Part shown: piece by piece, positions 1 to 12,007 of the stretch
How positions within the stretch are numbered: the first letter of the stretch is position 1
How the letters are laid out: the number at the start of each line of letters is the position of its first letter
NCBI GenBank assembly: GCA_036971715.1
Contig: JAVHJL010000001.1
Span: forward strand, 3,100,001-3,164,000
DNA from: Arthrobotrys musiformis
Taxonomy: Eukaryota; Ascomycota; Orbiliomycetes; Orbiliales; Orbiliaceae
DNA length: 64,000 bases
Direction of reading: 5' to 3'
The notes under the pieces: generated by a model
The model's input: only the letters and a program-made list of their open reading frames with translations
Databases searched by the model: none
Told to the model about the DNA's origin: nothing
Position numbers and translations under genes: made by a program

Positions 1-1653
1 CGCAGTGCAAGCCAAGAAGGAGGGCGAATTCCGCGGCCTCCACTCTCGCTTGATCACTAATGCCGAGGAAATCGCTTTCTACGGTGGGTCCGAGATGGAG
101 GGCGTATACCTCCACCGCGGCTTCGGAGAACTCAAGAACTGGATGGAGAATATTTACAGCATGAAAATCAGATACAACATGCTCGAGGACTTCATTCTCA
201 AATACTCTTGGTCAGCCTTCGGATTCGTCATCACCTCCCTCCCCGTGTTCATGCCAGCATGGGCTGGTCTCGGTGGCCTGTTGGAAATGGCGAACAGCAA
301 AGAAGCACCCTCCGCGGACCACGAGCGCCGCCGTGGTGAGGACCGAATGAAGGGTTTCATCACCAACAAGCGACTCATGTTGAGTTTGGCGGACGCCGGT
401 GGTAGAATGATGTACAGCTTCAAAGACCTCAGCGAACTCGCTGGTTACACCTCACGGGTTTACACCCTGATCTCAACCCTTCACCGAGTCCACTCGAATG
501 CCTACCCGATTCCGTCGAAGGGACATGCGGAACTATTCTCCATGGCCGACGTTCAGGGTACCATTCACAAGGGATTCGACGGTGTACGTCTGGAAAGCGT
601 ACCAATCGTTGCACCGGCGTTGTATCCACGAGGAGGCGAAGAAATCATCGAGGATCTATCGGTGATTATCAAGGAAGGTGAACATCTCCTCATCATCGGA
701 CCCAACGGTGCCGGCAAGAGCAGTGTTGCCCGCGTTGTCGCCGGCCTATGGCCTGTCTTCCGCGGATTGGTCAGTTTGCCACGTAACAGAGGTGAGGACG
801 GTATCATGTTCTTGCCTCAAAGGACATACCTGTCCATGGGCACACTCCGTGATCAAGTCATCTACCCTCACACCGAGATGGATATGAGGACCTCGACCAA
901 GAATGACGCCGAGCTCCAGAGGATTCTGGAGGCTGTTAGACTAGGTTACTTGAGGGACAGAGAAGGCGGCTGGGATACCCAGAAGGATTGGTCCAATGTC
1001 CTCAGTGGAGGTGAGAGACAGAGGATGGCGTTTGCCAGGCTGTTGTACCACGAGCCCAAGTATGCATTCGTCGATGAGGGTACCAGCGCTGTCAGCAGCG
1101 ACGTAGAGGGATTGTTGTACGAGACGGCAAAGGAACGAGGCATTAGTAAGTTTATTCCCTCCCCTTGAAATATTACATATTCGTTTAAGGGTTCTTGATT
1201 ACTAACAGTGACAAAAAAAATGTAGCTCTAATCACTATTTCAACTCGCGCCCAGTTGAAGAAATACCACACCTACCAGCTCCGCCTCGGTATGGGTGAAT
1301 ACGGCGCTGAATGGGAATTCGATCGCATCGGTGCCGAACGCGAGAGAATGAGCATTGAGAAGGAAATCAAGGAACTCGAAGAGAGACTTGCCAAGGTTGA
1401 CGATATGGAACAGAGGAAGGATGCTATTGAAGCCGAGCTCAAGAACGTTCTCATCGAAGGTGGTGGTGACTTGGGCGTCGTTGAAGCCGAGAGTCTCCCT
1501 GAGTCGGAAGAAGAAAAAGAGGAGGAGGAGAACCAAATACAGGGACCTGAGGTTGAGGTTGTGCCTGTCCTGGAAGAGGAGGGCTACGCTGCATCTAACG
1601 ATGACATCGCTGTCATTGACGACGAGAGCAGCAGTGGTACAGAGGCTAAGTAA
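1..1653 (+). CDS. Peroxisomal ABC half-transporter, ABCD family (3' part)
   Basis: The product imports fatty acids or fatty acyl-CoA into peroxisomes for beta-oxidation; family members work as dimers of half-transporters. The 5' end lies outside the window. Exon 1 runs to 1145, an 80-nt intron covers 1146-1225 (donor GTAAGT, branch CTAAC at 1202, acceptor TAG), and exon 2 is 1226-1653. Numbering from nt 5, the ABCD-type EEA-like motif NAEEIAFYGG is at residues 19-28 and a membrane segment follows near 70-95. Walker A GPNGAGKSS is near 232, signature LSGGERQR near 334 and Walker B YAFVDEG near 352. Exon 2 gives the family's coiled C-terminus (GMGEYGAEWEF, then a Glu/Lys-rich helix) followed by an acidic tail. 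I cannot say whether it is the PXA1- or PXA2-type subunit. Confidence 0.95.
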
Positions 1654-2502
1654 TGGGGAGATTCTTCATATTAATAAGTACTCACATACTTACGGTGGCT
1701 TGGAGTCATGTTGTTTTTGTATATTTTATCCTTCCGGATTTTTCTTCTATCTAGAAACGGGCGATGTCGCGCTTCTTCCTTTTTTATCATTCACAAACTG
1801 TATCATATACCCTGTATTTCTATATAGAAGGGATCCACATATTCTCAAGCGGTATATAGAATTATCACGGAAATCTTTTTTGTTTTTTTTTAAAAAAAAA
1901 AACAACCCCCACGTATGCATGCATTCATAAACTTCTTTTGAAACTTAGTTCGAATAAAGCGAACAAAAATGGATAACTAAAAGATACTTTTTTTTCGTTG
2001 GTTTCCCGCTACAAAAGGTACTAAGCTTCGGGATGCTCGTGAGTGTAGTAATGATGATTAGAATTAATCCTCTTCATAAGATTCATGCGACATCGAAATC
2101 GTGACAGATATTTTTGGGTGAAAACAAAAAGAAGGAAAAAAAAGAAGGAAGGAAAAGAGAGCACGGGGGGGATCCTTTAATGAGATAAGGAGATCCTGTG
2201 GGTATCTGAATCCCTCACCGGCCCCCCTCCCCTCCAAATTCCAGAAAAGAAGAGTACCACCAAAATCATGACCCATGCGATAGAACAAACAAGGAAATAA
2301 ATATGGTCATATACAGTTGGAAATTGCTGGGAATTCGTTCCTTCGTAAACGATCCCATATAGTTAGTTAAGACTCCTCCTTCATCCGTCCCCACCAATCA
2401 ATGTGATTTTTCATCTTTTATTTGTATTTTTTGCGAGTCTCCAATAGAGAGACCCGCTCTACAAATCGTGTCAATACGCATTCTAGATAGACATAAAACA
2501 AT
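1654..2502. other. Intergenic, convergent 3' ends
   Basis: No gene is supported here. The stretch holds the 3' flanks of two convergent genes, with AT-rich sequence and A/T homopolymers around 1877-1900. Short open frames carry no recognisable domain. Confidence 0.7.
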
Positions 2503-4093
2503 CTACCTTGGTGCTCGCTCCTCAAAACGATCGCTGAACGGGTTTCCAGGCAGGCTCTCTCCACTTCTAGCCTTGATAGTCGGTGGGCTAGTGGGCTCGT
2601 CTTGGTATGGGCCAAGGTTTCTCGGGGTATCCGGACTCTTCATGTTTCCCATTTCCCAGGCTGCAGCCTTGGTATCGATTTCGTCTCTATAGCCTGGGGG
2701 ACGGTTTGCACGTTGTCCTCTCGCGCGTCGGGAAACATAGCCTCCCTCTGTCCTCCTTCTGCGCATCGATGGGATGACAATTCCACCGATGGAACGTTTG
2801 TCCCTGTTGCAGAAGTGAAGAGCGGCGAGCACGGCGACGATGAAGAGAACGGCTAGGGGCAATCCAACTGCCAAACCGACTGTAGAGACCGGTGGGCGCA
2901 CAGAGGGTTGAGCATGTTGAATCGGTTCTTTAGAGATCATGACGACCGGGCCGGAGCGGAACGAATTTTCAATGTTGGCGAGTTGTCCGATTCTCTTCAT
3001 CATCCATTGGATGACCGCGCCTTCCGAATACTTTTCTGGATCGACATAGAATGTGATGAAGCCAAGTTTGTTGAGCGTGACACCCGACTAAAACGGAGAA
3101 TTAATTGCTGTTATTTCCTTTCGCTTTGTCTTCAAAAAAGAAAAGGAGGAGAAAGAAGCGACATCATCGCATCGAAATGGCACATATTTCTTGAGATATA
3201 ACTGACAGGAAGTACTTACGTCGAAAGCGACACGTCCCCGTTCTGGGACATCAGGATCAGCTTTGTAGTTGGCAACGATTTCGACAGTGTTATTGCCGCC
3301 ATCTTGGCCCCAGTAAAGTGGATCCCAAGTGATATAATACCTGGATTCAACGGCGAAATTAACAACTCCATTCCGTAAATTCCATGCAAACGAATGATCG
3401 CTCGGGCAGGGAGAATTTTTGTCGAAAAAAACTTACGTTTGTCCGAGGTATAAATGCGTTTCATTATTTGGCAGACAGAACGGCGCATATTTCCCTTCAC
3501 CCTGGTACTTGCTCGCGTCGCAGGTTGGGAGGAAAGAGGTTGGTTCTCCGTCCTCGGATTCAGCGGCTCCGGTATGGCTCGGATCCGGGAGGTTAACAGT
3601 TTTGGTCATGCCATTGCTTTCGGTGGTCACCCCAGGGACGATGGTTGAGATTCTGCCATCTGTTTCATTGACGGAAATCCAAACAGATGGAGTTGCTTCG
3701 CCGGTGGTAGATGATTCAGTTTCAGTTACAGAAGTAGATTCATCGGTAGCGGTTGGAGAACTTTCGTCGGTTGTTGTGGCCGATTCATCAGTTGGGGTAG
3801 CATCAGCAGACGTGGAGGCTTCAGTTCCCGTCTCGGCGGGGAGAGCCGAACTTTCTGTTGCGGTAGGCACGTCGTCGGTCGAAGCTGAGGGACATCCATG
3901 TTAGTTTTTGCCCCAACGGAAAAATCCAAAAATCAATTGGAGTTTACAGAGGGAAAGGTGACTGGGGCTTACTGGCGAGATCTGTCGAGGTTTCGACGAT
4001 TTCTTGCCTGGGAGCGATGGCTGGAATGGCCTGAACGACGGCGCAGAGAAGCAGCACCGGGGCAAGAGTGCGCTTGAAGCTCAACCGGACCAT
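2503..4093 (-). CDS. Secreted/plasma-membrane mucin-like single-pass protein
   Basis: Family and function are not recognised. Four exons: 4093-3973, 3884-3437, 3340-3220, 3087-2503; all introns are GT-AG, intron 1 has a CTAAC branch, and the product is 424 residues. Residues 1 to about 25 form a signal peptide (MVRLSFKR then a Leu/Val-rich core). About 45-110 is Ser/Thr/Glu-rich and probably O-glycosylated. Then comes a Trp/Tyr-containing ectodomain (TYYITWDPLYWG, later NNTVEIVANY). A transmembrane helix lies at about 298-321, followed by Arg-rich RRRRTEGG and a Pro-rich cytoplasmic tail of about 100 residues. This type I layout recalls fungal wall-stress sensors, but no WSC cysteine pattern is visible, so that role is not claimed. 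Confidence 0.85.
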
Positions 4094-4978
4094 ATTTGCG
4101 TTGTAGACGGTAAGTACTACCGAGCAGACTGATATAAGTACAGGTCCGGGCCCTCAGGGAACCATGCGGTCAATATATTAATATATATTGGCGGGTTGGT
4201 GAGGATGACGATGAAGAAGAGGATGAGGATGAGGATGAAGAGGGGAGGAGGAGGAGGAGGAGGAGGAGGAGGAGGAGGAGGAGGAGGAGAAGTGGAGAGG
4301 TTGAGGATTAATTAATGTTCGATGAATGAGCTGGATTGCCCCAGCTTCTTGTGCGAGCCAAGCAAAGCAGCACAGAAGCGAGCGGGCGGTCAGGCCGGGA
4401 TGCTGGCTAAAGTGGGTAAAATCCCGCCCGGCAAGACGGTGACAATATACGAGCATTCCGACTGGTGGTTCGGGAGCCGGGTCGAACGCATCAGTTGTGA
4501 CCATTGCAATTGCAATTGAATTGATCAGTCGATAATATTCGAACATGGCAGACACGAGGGCTACATGTATACACCAATGGAAACAACAGTCCCAACATCA
4601 TCATACGGCTGCAGCTGAGGATCAGAGCTCGTCGGCTCTCCGAGCTATCAGTTGGAACCTGCATATGCCTCGCTGCCAAGGTTATGCAACTGCGGCCTTT
4701 TTTGTGCGACACCAAACCGCTTTCGCCCGTAGACATCTTCCTCCAGTTGGAACTCCGGATCCGGAAGGAGGAGGGTCAAATACACGATAGGTTCTGATAG
4801 GTAATTTATTCATCTTAGACTTTTTTTTATCTTCGTTTCTTTTCTTTTCTGTGGCGCACGCGTGTATGTGGACATCATGGATATATATATACACCCGGGG
4901 TACCCTTTTTGTATTGGGCCCATAACCTGTTCACTACATTGCTGGTACATGCATATGGCGTTAATTGGGTCAAAAGTT
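4094..4978. other. Intergenic, no gene supported
   Basis: This is the promoter side of the mucin-like gene and the 3' flank of the acyl-CoA dehydrogenase gene. It holds a purine-rich GAG/GAT tract. Open frames on both strands have no domain signal and appear incidental. Confidence 0.65.
4244..4290 (+). repeat. (GAG)n trinucleotide microsatellite
   Basis: An almost pure GAG/GGA run about 150 bp upstream of the mucin-like gene's start codon, flanked by imperfect GAT/GAG/GAA triplets from about 4200. It is non-coding in the gene models given here. Confidence 0.95.
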
Positions 4979-6629
4979 TTAGTTGGTGTACTCCTTCTGC
5001 ACGAGCTTGGATATCGTCTCCAGTTGGATGTTGCTTGTCTGCACAATTGAAATCACGTTAGCTCTCCCTGTAATGACTCGAAATATAATTGATCTTGGAG
5101 CCTTCTATCCAAACTCACCCCTTCGTAGATGGCACCGATCTTGCTGTCACGCCAGAACTTCTCTGCCAATCCTTCTCTAACGAATCCCATGCCGCCCATC
5201 CATTCAACAGCTTGTCCGGCGACCCTACCCGCAACTTGCGACGCATACAACTTCGCCATAGCCGCTTCCATCACAAAGTTTGCCCCGCTAGCCTTTGTCC
5301 TGGCAGCATTGTAAACCAACGCCCTGGCGGCTTCGATCTCCATTCTTGCCTGTGCAAACTGGAATCGCATGCCCTGGTTCTCACCGATCAACTTTCCAAA
5401 CTGCTTTCTCTCGTTCAAGCAGTACTTGATCGCATTCTCCCATGCCCCGAGAGCCAAACCGGTCATCTGAGCACCGATACCGATTCTGCCTTCGTTCAAG
5501 ATTCCAATGGCGTACTTGTAACCCTGACCTTCTTCACCCAAAATATTCTCCTTTGGAATGTACAAGTCATCGAAATTCAAGACGCATGTGGAGCTGGCCC
5601 TGATACCCAGCTTCTTCTCCTTCTTCGCTATCGAGAAACCTGGGAAGTCCTTCTCGGCGACGAAGGCGGTGATACCCTTGTAACCAGCCTCGGGGTTGAT
5701 ATTAGCGAAGATAATGAAGACTTCGGACTCCATGGCGTTGGTGATCCACATCTTAGACCCGTTGAGAACATAGCCGTCACCCTTCTTTACGGCTTTGGTT
5801 TGGAGGGCGAAGGCATCGGAGCCGGATGCAGGTTCAGAGAGACAGAAAGATCCTAACCTAGCATGTTAGATACGATACTCATATGCACGGGTTTTTAAAC
5901 CGAAGTTTAAACATACCGCAGCTCTGAGTAGCGAGACGTGGGAGGTACTTCTCCTTGAGGGCCTTGCTGCCCCATTTCCTGAAGGCCTGGACGACGAGGG
6001 TGTTCTATTCTGGAAGTTAGATATCTCACATCTTCAACCCTCCATCGACCATTGGCATTTCTTACGTGGACATCGCAAAGAACCGAGACCTATCCCACAA
6101 AAACAATTTGTATTAGCATCGAGGATGACACGGATCTTATAAATTCGTGAGAATCTTACACTTGGATCAACTCGCGCCAATTCTTCAATGGCGACGATGG
6201 CAGCCGTAAAGCTCATACCACTGCCACCGAATTCCTCCTCGATTTCGATACCCATGAGACCTTGTTCGAACAAACCCTCGAGGATGCTCTTGTCCAAAGT
6301 CTCAGCCTCGTCCATATCCCTGACCTTAGGTAGGATGACATCGTTAGAGAACTTGGAAACGACTTCCTTGAGCATGCTCTCCTCCTCAGTCAGATGGAAT
6401 ACTGGGGTATTGTGGACATCGTCGGTGAATGTTCTATATAGATTCACAATGCATTAGGCCCCTCTACCCATAATCGACCATGATTGGACATCATTATAGT
6501 ATTGAAATACCGAATCTGTCTGCCAGCATTTAGTGTAACCGCCGGCGAGAATTGACGAACAGCAGCTGTCCTCGAAGCCCGGGACAAAGTTGAAAGCGCG
6601 GGGCGCAAAGCTCGGAGTGAGGATGCCAT
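4979..6629 (-). CDS. Short/branched-chain acyl-CoA dehydrogenase, mitochondrial
   Basis: This FAD enzyme oxidises short or 2-methyl-branched acyl-CoA (for example 2-methylbutyryl-CoA in isoleucine breakdown) and passes electrons to ETF. Six exons: 6629-6511, 6433-6160, 6089-6066 (24 nt), 6004-5917, 5852-5119, 5038-4979. All junctions keep phase and give 432 residues, the length of human ACADSB. The first ~40 residues are Arg/Ser/Ala-rich, fitting a mitochondrial presequence. Diagnostic blocks are FGGSGMSF, CLSEPASGSDA, MWITNA, the acyl-CoA dehydrogenase C-terminal helices (QAVEWMGGMGF) and IYEGTSNIQL. Its Glu at about 412 is the catalytic base by homology. The last intron falls directly after that Glu-Gly. 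A peroxisomal C-terminal signal is absent. Confidence 0.95.
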
Positions 6630-8601
6630 TGTAAATTCAAGTTATCGAATCGAAGTTTTTGCCCGTAGTTAGGTTGGGTAGCTAGCTTTTCGCGATTCGA
6701 ACCACAGAAAAGAGGATTGAAGGTGTCAAGGGTACGACGCTGAACAGAGCAAGAGGTCAAAGAAAAAAATTAAATCCAAGGCCCTGCTAGACTAGATACA
6801 AGAACGGGAACGAGAATAAGAATAAGAACTTATGATGCTGCTCTGCTGACTAGGTCCGTTTGGGCGGTCGGGTTCTCATATTCACATGCCGAGTGGCCGT
6901 GGCAATTAGCTGTCGGGGAAAATGTGGAGTCGGCTGGAAGCGGCCAACCGGCTGCTCAAGCGCTCGCTCTCCTGCCGGACTAAGAATGTGGGGGAGCTCG
7001 CGGTCGAGTTAACAGCGATAATAAATAATATCTTCGGCCTCAATTGCCTGCCTCCAAATATGCATACCGACTTGGGCACGCATCCGATTTGAGGGTGCAG
7101 CAGTAATACGCAGGGCCTGACTCGAGGCCGCTGCAGCTAGCCCATTCTTTAGATAAGTCGGCCTTAAGAGCAGATGGTTGTGGAGGGGTGACTCTAAATC
7201 CGGTTATCACCGATTTTGTGCGTCTCGAAAATACAACAACCAACACTTCTCCGATTTCGTATCATGAACGTTTCTCAAAACCATGAATCTGGCTTCGACG
7301 ATTGAACGATTGGATATAAAATAAGTAAAATGGGAAACAAAAGACAGTAAAAAGGGCTCAGTACGATGTAACCTATTTAATAATTCTTTCCATTGTTGTA
7401 AATATAAAATAGTCGCTTCATCTGACATGGTATAAGAACAATCTCTATAAATCTATTGCGTCAACACTAGTGCACTCCGTACTCCATATATATCGCCCCA
7501 TCCACCATTCGTTTAGTGCAAAGGTTAGCACAATACTTTCTAAGTTTCTGCCCTTCAATGTTTCCACTAGAACCTCTTTAAACAGAACGCCCATTCGAGA
7601 ACCTGCCCAGCGGTCGAATTTCGCCGAAAAGGACGACAAGCCTAAGTTCTGGGAAAAAACACCCCAGTCCGGACATGGGACGACGCGCAAGGATTCCCTT
7701 TCCCCCCAGGCTATTATCACCAATATATCCAAGCAATGACCACCGACAGCCACCACCACCACCACCATAACGTATTAATACGTCAGGCTAAAACCCCACC
7801 AGCAAGCCCTACCCGGGCCGAAAATCTGCAGCGTAAATAAGAAGCGCCCTCGCCTCTTTTTCTTTGTTTTTGGCGTTCTTAGCTTGTTTTTTTGTTTAGT
7901 CCTTTCTTGTAACAATGTTGCGATTTTCATTAAGCTTGCCTTCTTTCTCGGAGGCATTGGCTCCATGGCTCCTTGGGTAGTCAGTCGACGGCTGCTGGGC
8001 CGATGCAACCTAGAATATATTCCCCGGCCCATTAGCCATGCATACGCAATCGAAAGTGAGAAAAAAAGAAAGTGAGAAAAGAACGCAGCATTATTCCATT
8101 AATCCGTTAGCAAAAGCACCAGAACTACGCACCGAATGTGGGGAATCACAGCATTTAGAAACCTGGAAATCCTCCACCCTTCCATCGATCTTTCCAAAGA
8201 AAAACGCTAGCAAAGCTGGGGCCATCGATGTTCCTGACACCTGCATTAATGTAAGTGCCGGGGTGAGCAAAGGTACCCTCAAGGTAGATCCGGAATAACT
8301 GTCAACTGTTCCATACAGGCTCTAAGAGAATATTCCCATGTCAGTACCCTTCTTTGTTTTACAAATGATATCCAGGCTTGAGTGAAGGAATGAGGTATGC
8401 GCAGACGTACGACCGAGCTTGAATATATAAACTCCTGTGCCATCCCGCGCCAATGTGTACCTGCGATCTCTTGGTTCCCTTCTCCCCTTGGCTCCCAGGT
8501 TTCCAGCTAGAGTCGATCAATTTATCGGTATCTTATCAGTGCGTATCTTGTATCGATAAGCCTCGTATATACCTGCATTGTATTCCTAAGGATTAGAAAG
8601 A
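6630..8601. other. Divergent intergenic region
   Basis: A 2-kb gap between the starts of the dehydrogenase (-) and esterase (+) genes, so it should hold both promoters. Open frames at 7445-7768 exist on both strands with no domain or splice support. Nothing else is recognisable. Confidence 0.65.
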
Positions 8602-9761
8602 ATGAAGTCGACACTTGCCCTCGCTGCCTTCGCTGGCCTTGCGACCCTTTCCGCTGCTGCGCCGTCACTAGATAAGAGAGTGTTCGGAAGACACTACAAT
8701 GGATTCGACAGAATCAAGTACCTCTTCGTCTTGTATGCATGACCTCCCCACCCCATACCTCTGACCTCAGGGTTCAGCGAGCGATCAAAGCTAATTGTCC
8801 TTCTATAAATAATAAAGCGGCGACTCATACACAAGCACCGGCTTCAACATGACCAATGGCTCTCCCCTGCCATCAGCCTCAAACCCAATGGGCAACCCGC
8901 CATTCCCAGGCTGGAACTCCGCCAACGGACCCAACTGGGTCGACTACCTAACCTTCACATACAATGCCTCGTTGGTCCAAACCTGGAACCTGGCCTACGG
9001 TGGCGCCACAATTGACTCCGAGCTCGTCCGCCCCTGGCGCGACGATGTCCTCTCCCTCAAACAGCAAGTCCAGGACCTCTACCTCCCTTACCTCAGCATC
9101 CCACCGGAAAGAAGCGCGCACTCCCCCTTCCCGCGCTGGAAATCGGATACCTCCCTCTTCCTAACCTGGATTGGGATCAACGATATCGGTAACTCCTGGT
9201 GGTACCAGAACACCACTTTCCACGACGTCCTCCTGAACGAATACTTCGACCACATGAACACGCTCTACGAAACCGGCGCCAGGAACTTCGTTTTCATTAA
9301 CGTCCCGCCAACTGACCGTGCCCCGCTCATCTTGGAACAAGGTGATTGGTCGACCTCGACTTTGAAGGTCATGTTGAAGGACTTTAACGACAAATTAGTC
9401 AAGAGGGTTGCCAAGTTCGAGAAGGACCACAGGGGTACCTCGACATGGCTGTTCGACTCCGCTTCAATCTTCAACTACATCCTCGACCACCCCAAGACCG
9501 CGAGCTGGACTTTCAACAATGTGACCGAATACTGCGAGGCTTACCAGAAGTAAGTTAACCACCCAACGATCCTCAAAACATGATGGAATAAGCTTGTGCG
9601 TGCCGTGCTAACTTGAGGAATTAATTAGTGGAACACCTCAATGGGATACATTTGACCCCGCATGCGTCTACCCCGTCGACGAGTACTTCTGGTTGAACTC
9701 GCTCCACCCAACCCATTTCGTGCACAAGGAGGTTGCCAAGAAGCTTGCCCAGGTTTTGTAA
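8602..9761 (+). CDS. Secreted SGNH/GDSL esterase, CE16 acetylesterase type
   Basis: Probably an extracellular acetylesterase that removes acetyl groups from plant cell-wall oligosaccharides; the substrate is inferred from the family. Three exons: 8602-8732, 8818-9549, 9629-9761, giving 331 residues. The signal peptide is about residues 1-20, followed by a Kex2-like LDKR site at 23-26. SGNH blocks: GDSY with nucleophile Ser47 (split by intron 1), AYGGAT, GINDIG, and SLHPTHF with catalytic His314. The GNPP and GPNWVDYL segments after block I are typical of fungal CE16 members. The residue three before the catalytic His is Asn rather than Asp. I recall WLNxLHPT as common in this group, so this is not taken as loss of activity. 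Confidence 0.93.
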
Positions 9762-10151
9762 GTGTAATATAGCCCGTGAAGGGAAATGTATATATACATA
9801 CTGTATAGTCGTATCAGCTCGTTGCTTCAATTGTATCATCAATATCAAGAGTAAACTATTATTTTGCATAATAAAATTCATGCCATTGTATATGTATATT
9901 CAAAGAAGGGGTTCATCAGATACATTAGACATATACAGCAGGTAAATCGTAGCTTCAAATCCATCCAACCCTAGCTAGCTTCAACAACCGCTTGCGATAT
10001 TATAAAGGCAAAACGACAATATAAAAACAAGTGGACAACAAAAAACACGATGGTAATAAACTCCCAAGAATATTCACAACGAATGTATTACGAAGGACAA
10101 CAATGTTGCAATGAACGTAAATGAACAAAAAGGGAAAGGTCATGCACCGCT
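9762..10151. other. Intergenic, convergent 3' ends
   Basis: AT-rich 3' flanks of the esterase (+) and senescence-domain (-) genes. No gene or structured element was recognised. Confidence 0.7.
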
Positions 10152-12007
10152 TTAGAACCAATTTTCGTTGGATTTCTGCGGATGCCCTGGCTGTTGCCCC
10201 TCATAGCTGCTCGACCTCCCGAATCCGCCCCAACTTGATCCATTCTGGTTCTGCGCTGGGTAGTGCTGCGGGGTATAGCCCGGGGGAGCTGTGGCAGAAT
10301 GCTGGAGCGGGTAGGGTTGTGGGGTCGTAGGTCTACTTCCCCCAGCCACGTTGTTCTGAGGCGCCCATAGTGTCTGCTGGCTTTCATTCTTCTCAGGTGG
10401 GTAGACGATGTTCCCGTGTGTGCCGTCCGGTGCAGCAACTAACTGGCCGCCTCCCTTGACCTTTCCAAGCACCATGCCCTTTGCAACCGACTTCACGACA
10501 GCACGACGAGATACACCTGTCGCATCAACATAAACCAGACCAACGTTCTTGACGGACGAAGTAAGACCGTAAGCCATCTGTCCGGCTTCATCGCCATATC
10601 TGTGCTTGACAACCGTTGTAGCGGCGTTACTTCCACTATGGAGCAAGTGTTTCCCGGCAGCATCAATACCGTCCGCCAAAGTTGAGAATGCGATCAAGCT
10701 CTTGTTCAACAACCCTGGCTTACTTGGGACCTTCTTCTGGAGCTCATTGCCTTCTCTATCCACCTTTCCTGCCATCTTAGCCCCAATATTCTGCGCGACT
10801 TCCTGGACCTTCCCGATTGTCTTTGACGACATCCCGCTCGCACCGTGCGTGAATGTGTGGATCTTACGGACCCGATCGTGGGTTGTAGGAGTGAAGGTCA
10901 ATGGCTCAGCTACAGGATTCGTCTTCTGTGTGAACTTTTGAGCACCACTTTCCATAGCGGTGGCTGCATAAGTAGCAGCTGTAACGATGAACTTGGAGGC
11001 CCAGGCGGCTTTTGAAACGAGAGTAGAGCTTGCGTACGCCGGGTGTTCGGCAGCACCAAATATGTCATCGTGATTGATCGGGGAAACTGGTTTGATAACT
11101 AAATCGTGGGAGTTCGGGTCCGTGGGAAGAGAGACCTCGACGGGAGCTAATTTTGGTAGAAATGCCCATGTTAATAAGAAACGAGCCGCCTGAGAAAAAT
11201 GAAATAAACTCGATTCTTACCTTTGCTACCAGGCTGCACACCCTGGCTTTCTACAACATTGAACCCTTCACTGAGCTCTCCCACGATCCGGCCGTCTTGC
11301 TCGTCGACAAGGACCAATCTTCCACCTTGTGAGGTACGGTCTGGAGCCGACATTGTAGGACCGCCATAGTTGTACTGTTCGCCAGCCATCACCCCGCTCC
11401 CAGGAACATATCCGCCAGCAGATGAGCCTCCCATATCCCTGGTGGTTACACCTTTCTGTTTCGACCTTGAAGAAGTCGACGAGCTCTTTCCATTGCTGTA
11501 TCCATAATACCCGTCCGCCGAGCCGCCGGGAGCACTATACATTGGGATGGGGACAGGGCTCCTCGACCTCGACCTCTGTTGCTGCTCCTGACCAACCTGT
11601 GGCGGCTTCGCATTTTCTAAGAAAGCGGTACACTGCGCCAGAATAGTTTCAAATGTATCAACATCGTCTTGGCTTCGATGTTCTTGGAACTCAATACGTG
11701 TGAAGCAGTTACCTAGGCCACCGTCAAGGTCTAGGCGGGGAATAAGGTACGACCGAGGGTATTGGCGAAATATTTTGGTGGTAGCAGGGAGAGGCAGATC
11801 GAGGTTTGGGAGCTGTTGGACGTGCAAGTAGAAGTCCTCTTCTTCGGTGGGACTTTCGGCGAATGGATCAACGATTGTAGTAGAGACCATGAGCATGGTC
11901 AATGGAGAGGGGACCTCATTCAAACGGGTTTCATTGCCACTGGCGAGATGGTAGACGTTGACTGCAGGCACCTCGTAGAGGACCTGGGGAGGGGTTCGTT
12001 GGACCAT
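10152..12007 (-). CDS. Senescence/spartin-domain protein
   Basis: Two exons, 12007-11221 and 11146-10152 (intron donor GTAAGA, acceptor TTAG), give 593 residues. The C-terminal half carries the senescence-associated domain also found in spartin: a Gly/Ala-rich, amphipathic region with THGASGMSSKT, an LLNKSLIAFSTLADG-type segment, and YGDEAGQMAYGL. The family is linked to lipid droplets and endosomal or mitochondrial membranes; its role here is inferred. The N-terminal ~160 residues form a folded-looking domain (VLYEVPAVNVYHLASG at the start). They are joined to the senescence domain by a Ser/Gly/Tyr-rich linker (about 165-240). The last ~75 residues are Pro/Gln/Gly-rich and disordered. The start is the first ATG of the open frame. 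Confidence 0.9.

Noticed and set aside
5089..5856. 255-codon plus-strand frame opposite the acyl-CoA dehydrogenase
   Set aside because: Antisense shadow of a confidently assigned exon.
6640..6720. tRNA-like B box (GGTTCGAATC on the minus strand)
   Set aside because: No A box at the right distance and no cloverleaf could be drawn.
7445..7768. Overlapping open frames on both strands (89 and 107 codons)
   Set aside because: Both strands are open, no domain or splice support is seen, and one frame is a Val run from a CCA repeat.
9741..9761. Loss of the SGNH catalytic Asp in the esterase (NSLH instead of DxxH)
   Set aside because: WLNxLHPT appears to be usual in fungal CE16 proteins as I recall them, so it is not evidence of inactivity.
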